Source: Aquilaria yunnanensis (taxonomy: Eukaryota > Streptophyta > Magnoliopsida > Malvales > Thymelaeaceae). From it: DNA of 64,000 nt. Made by a program: the position numbers and the translations under genes. The first letter of the stretch is position 1. The number at the start of each line of letters is the position of its first letter. The notes under the pieces are model-generated. The model ran no database searches and was not told where the DNA came from. It was given only the letters and a program-made list of their open reading frames with translations. This document shows, piece after piece, positions 23,114-34,599 of the stretch. The stretch spans positions 28,705,501 through 28,769,500 of the forward strand of contig CM077599.1 in the NCBI GenBank assembly GCA_039654915.1, read 5' to 3'.

Positions 23114-26100
23114 ATGAAGGCGAAGACCAGCAAGATGATTAGTTTGAATGACTTGAATTACCACATATGGAAAAGTAAGATGAGGGATCTTCTACATGTG
23201 ACGAAGATGCACTTAAATGTGTTTGTGCAACCAAACTAGAGGACAGATCGGAAGAGGATTGGGCATTCGAGCATTCGAGCATGAGCAAGTATGTGGTTTC
23301 ATCCGATAATTTGTCGAAGATAATGTTTACAATCACATATCTACATAAACTTATACGCGGGCACTGTGGAACAAGCTTGAAGAGCTGCATGCTTCAAAAA
23401 TCAGTGACAACAAATTATTTTATCTGACAAGATTGCTTCAGATAAAATACCAAGAATGTGCATCCATGGCAGATTATCTAAATGATTTGTAAGGGATCCA
23501 AGGGATCATGGACCAATTGTTTACAGTGGGTATAAAGTTTGACAACGATGTACTTACCCTTATAATGCAAGCCTCCTTACCAGATTCTTGTGAGACTTTG
23601 AGAATTGGACTTACAAATTCTGCACCAAATGCTGTAGTAAATATGGAATTCCTCACAAGTGGAATACTTATGAAGAGATGAGACAAAGATCGTAATGTTC
23701 CTCTTCATCATAGTCAGACCTTCTTGTGGTAGATTACAGAAGGGAAAATAAGACCAGGGGGCCAAAACCAAGAGATAAAAATAGAAGAAGGTCAAACAAA
23801 TATGCAAATATTGAATGTTATTACTACAGGAAAAAAGGGCACAACAAAAGATTCCACCGAAAATTCAACCAAGAACAAAATAAGGGCAAATGACCAAAAA
23901 AGGATTACAGCAGTGATGATGAACAAGCAAATGTTGCTGATGAGTTCAACGTTGTCCATGATGAAGATACTGTTAATCTTGCAACCTATAAGACAAGCTA
24001 GGTGGTTGACAGTGGTGCTCCCATTCATGTCACTTCTCTGAAAGAATTCTTCTCATCTTACATATTTGGTAATTTTGGTGTTGTGAGAATGAGAAATGAG
24101 AGTCTCTCCCAAGTTATAGGAAAAAAAGATGTTTCTTTGGAGACTCAGGATGGTATACGATTAGTCTTGAAGGATGTCAGGCGTGTTCCAAATTTGTGCC
24201 TGAATCTAATTTCCACAAGTAGGCTTGATGATGAAGGTTACTTTAATACCTTCTTTAATGGTCATTAGAAACTGACTAAAGGAACCTTGATGGTGGCCAG
24301 AGGAACAAAGAAATCAAAATTGTACATGATGCAGGCAAAGTTCTCCTATGATGCTATGAATGTGGCGGAGAATGACAATATAGTGGAGTTATGGGTCATA
24401 TGAGTGAGAAAAACATGATCTGTCTTGCCAAAAAGAAGATGTTACTTGGGCTGGATTAGGTCCAATTGAAGAAATGTGATGATTGTCTGGTAAGAAAGCA
24501 AAACAGAGTGTCTTTCAAGAATTTCCCTCATTCCAGAATGAAAAATGTGTTAGATCTAGTACACTTATATTTGCGTAGGCCAATGCCAAAGTAACTTGGT
24601 GGTGCTCGATACTTTGTGACTTTCGTTGATGATCATTCTCAAAAGACATGAGTATACACTCTAAAGTTAAAAAATCAAGTGTTAGAAGTTTTGAAGAAAT
24701 TTCTAACCCTGGTTAGGATGCATACCAGCAAGAAGCTAAAGTGCATTTGAACAGACAATGGTGGAGAGTACATTGGATCACTTGATGCTTACTACAAAAA
24801 GCATGGTATTCGACATCAAACAACACCTTTTAAGACACCGCAATTAAATGGTTTAGCTAAAAGGATGAACAGGACTTTGATGGAGAGAGTGAGATGTTTA
24901 CTTTCACATGTAAAGTTACCTCAAATGTTCTGGGGTGGAGTATTGTTGTGTTGAATTTTTCACCGTTCTTTTATAGTATGATGTTCCAGAGAAGGTATGG
25001 TCAGGAAAGGACGTCTCCTATGACCATCTGCGAGTATTTGGCTGTAAAGCCTATGCGCATATTCCAAAAGATGAAAAGTCTAAACTTGATGTCAATACAT
25101 GATATTATGTGTTTATTCGTTATGGCCAACATCAATTTGACTATAGATTTTATGATCCAACCAAGAAGAGGCTTGTCAGAAGTTGTGATTCTATATTTGT
25201 TGAACATCAGACCATTGAGGATATTGAGAAAGCAGAGAAGAATACTTTAGGATCCGATGGTAGTTTAATAGACTTACAATTGATTCCTCCAATGGCATTG
25301 CAAAGACAAGTTGGAGATGATATACAAAATAATCAACTAGAATAAGGTTATCATAATGCTCTCATTGAGAATGAACTAGGTAATGCTGATGATGGTGGTG
25401 TTCATAAAAAACCACCAACACCAGTGGGTTCTCTAGTTTTAAGGAGATCTAATAGTGACAGATAATGCTCTCCAATATATCCTGAAAGTGAATATGTGTT
25501 ATTGATTAACAGGGGAGAACCAGAAAGCTTTGATGAAGCTATGGATGATGAACACAAGGAAAAGTGGATTGACACCATGTAAGAAGAAATGAGATCCTTG
25601 CCTGAGAATAGAACATTTAAGCTGGTGAAGTTGCCAAGAGGCAAAAGGACTTTGAAAAATAAATGGGTATTCAGAATCAAGTTTGAAGATCCAATTTACA
25701 GCCACGGTTCAGAGTCATATTAGTTGTCAGCCAAAGGAAATGTATTGACTTTAATGAGATTTTTTCACCAGTTGTGAAAAATGACATCCATCCGCACAGT
25801 TCTAGGACTTGCAGAAAGTCTCAACTTGGAGATTAAGTAGATGGATGAGAAAACTGTCTTCCTACAAGGTGACTTGGAAAAAGAAATATACATGGAGTAG
25901 CTAGAGGGTTTTGAAGTAAAAGGAAAAGAGAACTATGTTTGCAAGCTAAAGAAAAGCTTGTATCATTTGAAGTAGGCACCCAGGCAGTGGTATAAGAAGT
26001 TTGAGTCAGTTATGAGGGAGCAAGGTTATAAGAAGACTACTTCAGATCACTATGTGTTTTGTGCAAAAATTCTTTGATGATGATTTCATTGTTCTATTGC

Positions 26101-26837
26101 TCTATGTGGATGATATGTTGATTTTTGGCCAGAATATTTCCAGAATCAATAGCTTGAACAAGCAGTTGAGTAAGTATTTTGCTATGAAAGACTTAGGGTC
26201 AACAAAGCAAATTCTTGGCATAAAGATAACAAGAGATAGAAGCACCAAGAAATTATGGTTATCACAGGAGAAGTACATTGAGAAAGAACTTCAAAGGTTT
26301 AATATGGACAAAGTTAAAGCGGTTAGTTGTCCTCTTGCAAGTTACTTTAAATTAAGTTCCAAACAATGTCCTTCTACAAATAATAAGAATGAAAAAATGA
26401 AAAAGGTTCCATATGCCTCAACAGTTGAAAGTTTGATATGTGTCATGGTATGTACATGGCCAAATATTGCTCACTCAGTTGTTGTAGTGAGTAGGTTCCT
26501 TTCAAATTCTGGTAAAAAACATTGGACTGCAATAAAATGGATTTTCAGGTATTTTCATGGTACTTCTAAAATGTGCTTATGCTTTGGAAATGCAAAGTTT
26601 GTGTTAGTTGGCTACACATATACAAATATTGCTAGTGATATTGACTCAAGAAAGTCTACATCAGGTTACCTAATTACATTTCCAGGGAGAGTTGTGTCAT
26701 GGCACTCAAAGTTACAAAAATGTGTTGCTCTTTCAACAACTGAGGTAGAGTTTATAACAACAATGAAAGCATGTAAGGACTTGCTATGGATGAAAAAGTT
26801 ATTAAAAGAATTTGGTTTCCACGAGGAGAAATATTAG
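23114..26837 (+). pseudogene. copia gag-pol polyprotein, broken
   Basis: All copia domains are recognisable in order. Gag starts MKAKTSKMISLNDLNYHIWK (23,114). The zinc knuckle has a lost cysteine (about 23,810). Protease keeps DSG (about 24,007). Integrase keeps FVDDHS and TDNGGEY, but the catalytic glutamate after NGLA reads lysine (about 24,860). RT keeps YVDDM (about 26,105), and RNase H keeps RKSTSGYLITF and ALSTTEVEF but has lost a catalytic aspartate (GYTYT for the usual DADW-type motif). Many stops and frameshifts interrupt it; the longest intact stretch is 261 codons (26,052-26,837). It cannot make a working polyprotein. Confidence 0.88.
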
Positions 26838-27088
26838 TTGTTTAGTGATAGTTAAGCGTAACTCACCTTGGTAGGAATTCCTTTTTTCATTATAGATCCA
26901 AACACATTGATATGATATATCACTGGTTTAGAAATGTATTAGAGATGAATTTACTACAACTTAAGAAGATCCATACTAATAAATATGGATTTGGTATCCT
27001 GACTAAGACTTTACAGAAGGAAAAGTTTGAATATTGTCGACTGACAGCAAGAATGGTAGAATTCCTACATGAGGCAGAAGGGGGAGAT

Positions 27089-27650
27089 TGTGGACTTTTT
27101 CTTCCCCTACCATATGGGGTTCTTTTGCTCTTTTCTTTTTCTTGTTTTTCTCTTGTTTTCCTTTTCTTTTCATTTAGTCCAATGTTGTGGCTGGTGGTCC
27201 AGCAGAATTGGAAAACAAATGAAGAAATAGCAAGGTACGGTGACGAGCTCATTGAAATTCGAATAGGAGTGAGATGATGCCTTGCCTATAAAAAGTCATA
27301 CTCATTTCCTCATTTGTAGTAGTATCGTGTAGCTTGCGCAATTATTTGAGCAAACAAAAAATTGTGAGTGAGAGAAGGATGTATTTTGGGGAGTGATAAA
27401 ATAGTTAAATATTTATTTATGGTGTTTGAAAAACACTTGAGTGCTACTATTTTAAGTTTGTCTCATACTTTTAGAATTTTTGTCTAAAGAAGATTCTCTC
27501 TCCGTAACCTACTATTTTATTAGTGGAAAAAAATCACGAAGTTTGTCCCATGGATGTAGCCCTAAATTAAGGGTAAACCATGTAAATTTCATGGTGTCTT
27601 TTTTACTGATCATCTTGTATTTAAAGTTATCACCTGCTGCGGTTTCAACA
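27089..27650 (+). repeat. 3' LTR of decayed copia element
   Basis: Begins tgtggac immediately after the purine-rich tract cagaagggggaga and ends ttcaaca, so it keeps the TG...CA form. Confidence 0.82.
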
Positions 27651-27674
27651 CTTTCTTCTCTAAGTAAAAAATTG

Positions 27675-27823
27675 ATGGCAGCTTCAAGTTTCACATCTAT
27701 CTTGCCGTGCCTAAACAAAAGCGTTTCCCATTCGTTAACCCAACTTTCTCTGCCATTCAATTAACAAGAATAAGCCACATTTCAATAAGCTTGCACTAGA
27801 TTGCGAAACTTCAGTCTTCTCAG
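27675..27823 (+). pseudogene. possible first exon of a plastid-targeted protein gene, fragment
   Basis: After the copia target site an ATG opens MAASSFTSILPCLNKSVSHS followed by LTQLSLPFN and a stop at 27,762. The opening resembles a plant chloroplast transit peptide (MAAS start, Ser/Thr/Leu-rich, few acidic residues). Further text and a CTTCTCAG/GTTTGA donor-like site follow at 27,823. I cannot name the parent gene. It may be a relic split by the copia and CACTA insertions, or chance. Confidence 0.25.
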
Positions 27824-28296
27824 GTTTGATTAAGTTTTGAGCTTGGTATTTGTCAATTTAGATATACAAAATTAGAGAGCCAGGTAGGTTCACCTATATG
27901 GGTTGGTGGAATTTTCGATGATTATGTGTCAATACTTAGGAAAATTTGTCAAGGTTTTTATTGTATCAATTTAATGAACAATACAAATGAATTGTTCTTT
28001 TTACAAGAATGGTGCCCGGTAGAATTAGTAAAGGTTTAGGCAAATAATTTAGTTAGTTGTTAGTTTAGGCAAATAATTAAGTTAGTTGTTAAAGACTTTC
28101 GGGACTTGAAAACCATTAAGCCCCTGCTTAGCCACAACAAAAGGGCTGAGGAACCAACTTTGAACTTATTCAGGGATGCCTAGCTTATATGTTTAAGCCA
28201 CAACAATGGCATAGTTCTAACTTAATTTGACTTGGCATGTAGAAATCAACTTTTGATAGTAACCAAATTATCTTTTTTCCTAATTATTTTTACAGG
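27824..28296. other. gap between copia and CACTA coding remains
   Basis: No gene visible. A 28-bp-scale imperfect tandem repeat (tttaggcaaataatt-a-agttagttgtta) lies at about 28,034-28,092. A splice-acceptor-like tttttacag directly precedes the transposase ATG at 28,297. The expected CACTA 5' terminus (CACTACAAGAAA) was not found here. Confidence 0.5.
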
Positions 28297-31200
28297 ATGA
28301 ATAAAAATTGGATGAACATTAACAGAAGGCTTCTTGAGTATGAGATAGGTGTTAAGGTGTTTCTAAAGATGGCTTTTGATGGGCATGATAGTGGTAGATT
28401 ACGTTGTTGTGCTTATAGGAGATGCAAGAACAACTTTTCTATGACCTCGTAATATTATGTTTAAACACTTGATTACACATGATATAGAAAAAGATTATAA
28501 GCAATGGCATCATCATGGTGAGCTAATTTAGGTATCTATTTCGGAAAATGGTATGGATGATTCAAAATCTGATAGAATGCATGAAATGTTACATGATATT
28601 GGACATGCTGAAAACATTAATGGAGGTTTTAAAGCTGGAGAAAGTAGTAATGTTGATTCAAGTCCTGGATGTGGTAACTTCTCGAAATTATCTTTTGTGA
28701 TTTAAGTACTGAATATAAAATCGAAAGTATTTTTAACTGAAAATAAGGTGCCTTCATCATACTCAGATGCAAGAAACATTATCAAGAATTTGGGTTTGCA
28801 TTAGAAGATGATTGATTCCTGTGTAAATGATTGTATCCTGTATCATGATAAGTATGTTGATGCATTGTCTTGTCCTGTATGTGGTGCCTCTAAATGGAAA
28901 AATACACAAAAAAAAGTGCATGGTAAAAGAATTTCACAAAAGATTTTGCTTTATTTCCCACTAACACCATGGTTGCAAAGGTTGTACGTGTCTCCAAAAA
29001 TTGCATAAGAAATGAAGTGCCATAAAGAAAAATTGCATAATGACCAGAATATGAAGCACCCTGCAGATTCTTTAGGATGGAAAGATTTTGATAATAAGCA
29101 TTTTCCCTTTGTTGCTAGCTGGCATAACGTAAGATTAGGGCTTGTAACTGATGGATTTAACGCTTTTGGAAATATGAGCACCTGCTATAGTGTGTGGCTA
29201 GTGGTGATGGTTGTATATAACTTACCTCCCTAGATGTGCATGAAAAGTTCGTATTTTTTTATGTCATGACTTATTCTTAGTCCAAAAGCTCCAAGAAATG
29301 ATATTGATGTGTATCTATAGCCATTAATTGATAAGCTAAAATATCTATTGGAACATGGAGTAGAGATATATGATGCATCATTGAAATGTACTTTTCAATT
29401 ATGTGTGGCAATTTTATGGGGGTATCCATGATCTTTTAGCGTAAGTTGTATTGTCAAGATGAAGCACCAAAGGTAATTTAGCTTTACCCTTGTTATAACA
29501 TAGATATATGTTCACTCAGGCTTCCCAATGAAAGAAAAAAAAAGAATTGTTATATGGGTCATCGGCACTTTTTATCACTTGATCAACCATGAAGAAATGA
29601 TGCAAAATCATTTGATGGTGAAGTGGAGCACCAAATGCAGCCAAAACAATTATCAGACAGTGATGTGGTTGGACAATTAAAAACATTCAATTAGGTACTT
29701 TTTATTTTAATCATTTTATTCATGATTTTGCCAAACTTGTCCTTTAAATGAACTTTGATGCAACTAAAGCTGATTCTCTGCATTTTTCTTCATTTCTTTT
29801 TCTTTATTATGCACACACAGGACACATTCGACAAGAAAACAAAAAAAAAAAAAGGAGGATAAACTACCTGGCAATTGGAAAAAGAAGAGCATATTTTTTA
29901 AATTGCCTTATTGGTCAACCCTCATGATAAGACACAATTTAGACATCATGCACATTGAGAAAAATGTATATGATAGTGTGCTATGAGCACTACTGAATTT
30001 TTAAGGTAAGAAAAAAGATACCCTTAGTACTCAGTTTGACCTACAATAAATGGGCATAAGGCCAAAACTTCATCCAACTCAAATGAGTAATGTGAAATAT
30101 TTTTTTCATCAAACATGTTAAACAATTCCAGTGAATAAGAGGAAAAAGTACTATCCTTTCTTGGCTAATATAAAGGTTCTAGATGGGTATTCTTCTAATA
30201 TATCCCGACATTTGAAGGCTGATGAGTGAAAAATATTTGGAACAAAATGTCACGATTGCCATGTTTTCTACATCATTATCATCCATTGGCAATACGAGGT
30301 GTTTTGAGGAAAGATGTGTGTAAGGCATTAACAAATAAGATCTCGAGGCACTTGAGAAATCAATTCCTTTAACTTTATGCAAGTTAGAGAAGTTGTTTCT
30401 TCATTTTTTTTTTACATAATGATGCATTTACTAGTTCACATAGCTAGTGAACCTAAAATTGCTGGTCTAGTTCAATATAGATGGATGTTTTTTTGTTGAA
30501 AATTATTTACAAATGCTGAAATCATTTGTGGAAACAAAGCCCGTCTAGAAGGATCAATTGCTGAAGCTTACATTGTGCAAAAGTCTGTAACATTTTGTTC
30601 TAGATACTTGCATGGAGTTTAAACACATCTAAATCAAGTTGGTAGAAACTATGAGTGAGTTAATGAAGCACCAACTATGAGATTTTAGATATTTTCACAG
30701 ACTAATTTGCAGTTTTATGGAAAAAAAAAGGACAATTGAGCATGGTTGAATGGGAGCAAGCTAAGAATTATATATTAAAGAATTGTGACAATGTTGCAGA
30801 TTATGTCAAGTAAGTGAATTTGTTAGTTTTTTTGGTAAACTATTATACCTAGTATATTTTTTTATGTTTATTACTTAATATTTCCATTTATTTCATGTCA
30901 TTATGCATAAATTGCATAAGGAGGAGCTTGGGAAGGAGTGAAGATGTAACATAGAAGAGAGGCACGAGAAAGAATTTTTTCAATGGTTTAAAAGACATGT
31001 AAGTATTTAAAATCATGTGCTATTCTTATCACTCTTTATTGTACTTGAAGAATGCAATAACGATTATATCAATGTTAGAAAAAAAAACAGAAAAATAATG
31101 AATATACTTGTCATTTTACTATTGTCTATTATTTCTTACACTTAAAGAATGTTCTTTTGCACCACAACTTGGCCTTCATCATTTTTCTAACTAAATACAT

Positions 31201-31983
31201 TAATATTTGATTTTTTACTTTGTCTAAGTTTTTCAGTTAAAAGAGGAAAGAAATAAAGCAGTTTATGAAAAATTACTTGCATTAGCCTGTGACCTCGATG
31301 GAAAAGGTTGACACTACACCAATTATCTTGTTAACAGTTGGAGATCTCACACAAAAGAACAAGGTCTTAATTTGAAAACACAAAATAGTGGAGTTCTAGT
31401 TAAAAGAGATGAAAGTACAGGTACCATAGATTATTTTGGTACATTAACGGACATCATTAAAATGGAATATCCTTACAAATATAGTGTAGTTCTATTCAAA
31501 TGTGGTTTATGGGTTGTGTATTACAATGAAAGAGGCTACAAGGAAGATAAATATAGATTCACACTTCTTAATACAACTCGTTAGTTAAATACAAATGAGC
31601 CTTATGTGCTAGCAAATCAAGCTGAGCAAGTCTAATATGTTAAGGACATAAAAGACATAATTGGCAACATGTGATGAAGATAAAGCCTCGAGATTTCTAT
31701 AATATCCCTTATAAAGAAGTTGAGACTAAAACCGAACCCTGTTAGGAAAATAAGGAAATTGGTGGAACATTTTTTTGAACATGTCAACAATGTTGAAGTA
31801 ACAGCATTGCTAAATTCATCTAAGTTGGATAGTGTAGTTGCTCAAACACCTCCTATTACCCAAAAGTTTACATTAGAGGACATTTGTGAAATCGATGAGG
31901 TAGATGAATTATTGTTTTATGATAGTAATGATGATTATCCTACTGATAATGTTACTGAAGATGATCTTGACAATGATTTATGA
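28297..31983 (+). pseudogene. CACTA TNP2-like transposase (transposase_21 family), broken
   Basis: Recognisable in order: transposase-associated N-terminus (MNKNWMNINRRLLEYEIGV at 28,297; the usual form has Cys-rich IRCPCxxC, here RLRCCAYRRC); transposase_21 core with CPVCGASKWK, FPLTPWLQRLYVSPKIA, MKHPADSLGWKDFDNKHFPF, NVRLGLVTDGFNAFGNMS and YNLPP (28,870-29,235); the YMGHRHFLSLDQPWR stretch (about 29,552); the RHNLDIMHIEKNVYDSV stretch (about 29,930-29,980); a DUF4218-like part (about 30,280-30,500); and a DUF4216-like part (31,372-31,584, TQNSGVLVKRDE...DYFGTLTDIIKMEYP). Stops and frameshifts separate these. It would have cut the element at CACTA ends; this copy cannot. Confidence 0.88.
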
Positions 31984-32519
31984 TTGCATACTATTATTTG
32001 TTGAAATTTATAATCTTTCTTTTCTTTTTATGATTACTTGCTATGGATATCAGTTTTTTTTCTAAATAGTATGTTTTTTACAAATGATAATGCATTAAGA
32101 ACATTTGGTTTTGACTTAGAATTGTTATGATACTTGCTTCTCACAAAAAGATTGGAGTTGTTGTGATCCAAACAATCGTCACAAAAAGTACCATATATTA
32201 TCACCTATTCAATGGTAGACACAGGTAATCAATTCTTCAATGTCAAAGTTTTAGTGGCCTTTTTATGATCATGACCTATAATAATTGTTGTGACCAGAGA
32301 GTCGATCATTATAAAAAAATTATATTAATTGTCACAAAATTATTGGTTAGTCATAAATATATCACTTTCAGTGTGAAATAAGAGTGACTACTACCCGTTT
32401 CGCCATTCTATAATCACCATTTGGATAGTTGTGACCAACTACTTCGAATTGTCACTAAAACTACTATTTTCCATGACAAATTTACTATGATCATTGAAAA
32501 TTTGTCACTAAAAGCTATA

Positions 32520-32531
32520 TTTCTTGTAGTG
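32520..32531 (-). repeat. CACTA terminal inverted repeat (right end)
   Basis: Plus-strand tttcttgtagtg, reverse complement CACTACAAGAAA, a canonical plant CACTA end. Confidence 0.85.
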
Positions 32532-33479
32532 GTTGTTGATTTGAAGCAAGTTGGGCAGTTATGGATAGAAGATGGTAGATGTTTCCAGCTAAAGGGTGGA
32601 CAAGAGCATTGGCCGCAACGCGTGTTCTCTGACAGTTGTGACGGCAGTTGCTTTGTCTCTCATCGTGTCTTCATCTTTCATGGCAGTCATGGTTCGATTC
32701 CCTCCTAGCGTTCTCTTTATATATGGTTTGACTCAAAAATGGGTTTTTAATCTCATGAATTCTCCAACTCCAAAACCAGCAAATCAAATTCAGAAAAAAA
32801 AGCTCTAAATTAGAATATTTTATGTCCCATTTTGGCTACAATCAAACCACCCAAATGTACCATCTCGAAACAGTAAAACTAAAATACCAACCATCTTAGG
32901 CTAATATATAGGCAATTTAATAATGTACACATTTAAATATACATGTCCACACATAGATGATGAACAATCTAGTAATACCATAGTATTTACTATATATTTA
33001 TATATATAACTTGGGTTTAGTTACACCCCAGGTTGGTTCCATGTGGATGGAATTGAAACTAACCCAAAAAAATCAATTGTTCTTCTAGATTTGGAACCAA
33101 CCTATAAGCTATTATCTATTTTTATCAAACCCAACCCAGTAAAAGTGATTTGGATTGGATTTCAGGTTTACCTACCTTATGGTCGCCCACTAGTATGCGT
33201 GTTATTTCATAGTAACGACAATTGGCAAAGACGAGGAGCTCACATGATTTGAGTGCAAGATTTTGACTTGGAATTTGATTAATCAATTTTGCAATTTTTT
33301 TTATACACAGAATCAAACAAATAAGGAAACTAATGAAGGAGAAAGAAAGCGTACTTGTGCACTGGGGACACACGCTAGCGAGATACTACCATAAAAGCAT
33401 AGCGATGAAAATTCTCCATTATAGAAAGAAGAGATTAAATTAAGCTCAGCGATGAGGCGGGAAAAGTAAGATTACCTTG
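32532..33479. other. intergenic, no supported gene
   Basis: Two short overlapping open frames (32,421-32,808) straddle the CACTA end and are not credible. The GC-richer part at 32,560-32,710 could be a gene relic, unidentified. Confidence 0.4.
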
Positions 33480-34060
33480 AAGAGCTGCTAGAACTTAAAA
33501 GCAATCCATAAGAATAGTAATATTAGGTAGCACCAGGTGAGAGGCTACATTGACTACCCCTTGGATGGCCAGAAGTTCAGCTTCAAAAGTTGAAGCACAA
33601 TTTGGCAAAAGATTATTTTTCCTTAGCTATAAAGGGGTGTCAGCTCCCATCCACAGTCATACTGCAGCACCTTAACCTAATGACTGATGCTAAGCACCAT
33701 CAAAGACAAAAAGTTGTGAGGACTCGGACTGATGGTGCCACTTTCTAGAACCCCAGAAGTGCCAGAACAGATTTGGCAAATTGCCCATAAAAGTAGTTGT
33801 CTGCATTTTGAAGTCTTTAGAGGAATATAGGAGTTGGATTAACGAGTCTCTTCTAAAACAAAAGGATTAAATATTGAAGTCCACATTTTGAAAACTGACT
33901 GATCCCTGTCCAACCAGATAGTCCAAAGATTGACAACTAAATAGAAAAGTCAATTCAAAGGCCATTTTGGATAGGAACCAAGCAAAGATAGGAACCAGGT
34001 TTGGAAGGATTACAAATGAGATGAATGCAAAGTTAACACAAAATTACAATTTGCGCCCCA
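33480..34060 (-). pseudogene. LINE (L1-type) RNase H / zf-RVT end fragment
   Basis: On the minus strand about 33,600-33,500 reads CASTFEAELLAIQGVVNVAS then LVLPNITILMDC, the plant LINE-associated RNase H (RVT_3) signature EAExxAI...DC. Upstream are a worn LFVFDGA (usual FTDGA) and, further upstream (about 33,960-33,890), a VVNLWTIWLDRDQSVFKMW stretch like the end of a zf-RVT region. Several stops and frame changes interrupt it. The reverse transcriptase and endonuclease are absent. Confidence 0.65.
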
Positions 34061-34599
34061 TGTGTGGAAAGTATGTGAAGGTGCAATAACATTTTAGGAA
34101 TTTTTTTTCATAATGATAAAAGACTTTAGTTGTTATGCAAAATGTTTTTTTGCACTATTTTAAGTAGTTCTTGGTAATAAAAAATTTACTAATAGACAAT
34201 TGATGTTATTAAATGTTGTCATTTTAGCTACCTAATAATCATTTAGGAAGATAGTTTAAAAAGATGAAGGGTTTATATATGGTTTAAAAAGATGAAGGGT
34301 TTATATATGTACAATTTATACAATCTTTTATTGTTGGTAGATCATGTAAGCTATTTTTTCCGTTGATTGGGTGAGCACTGTAGCATGTAGTAATTCATAA
34401 TACATTAGTCTATCATGAATTCAAGTTACATTTGCTTATAAGTGCCATATATGTTAGTAATATAAGGTGCCAATTATTATTACTATATTCTAAATATGGA
34501 ACAAAATTACTGTTTAATGAATAATGCATTTGTTTTTCAAAATCCATTTCTTTTATGCCCTGTATCGTTATTTCTTCAGTTTCAGTCTATGTCACGTTC
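34061..34599. other. intergenic with a 28-bp tandem duplication
   Basis: No gene visible. At 34,254-34,310 the unit gtttaaaaagatgaagggtt + tatatatg is present twice head to tail with no difference that I can see, implying a recent duplication. Confidence 0.55.

Larger units (their letters stand above)
22410..27650 (+). mobile_element. Ty1/copia retrotransposon with both LTRs, decayed (5.24 kb)
   Basis: Two related LTRs of about 560 bp bound it, the left starting tgtagac and the right tgtggac. A PBS (tggtatcagagt, 22,972-22,983) follows the left LTR and a PPT (about 27,076-27,088) precedes the right. Flanking 5-mers are ttttc (22,405-22,409) and ctttc (27,651-27,655), a near-match target duplication. 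The LTRs differ at many positions and the polyprotein is broken, so the insertion is old. Confidence 0.85.
28297..32531 (+). mobile_element. CACTA (En/Spm) DNA transposon, decayed, 5' terminus not found
   Basis: It combines TNP2-type transposase remains (28,297-31,983), subterminal repeats, and a right end reading tttcttgtagtg, the reverse complement of the CACTACAAGAAA terminus. The subterminal region (about 32,100-32,500) has repeated ttgtcac / gtgac motifs in both orientations, as usual in CACTA elements. The 3-bp target copy on the right would be gtt (32,532-32,534). The left boundary given is only the start of coding remains. Confidence 0.85.
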
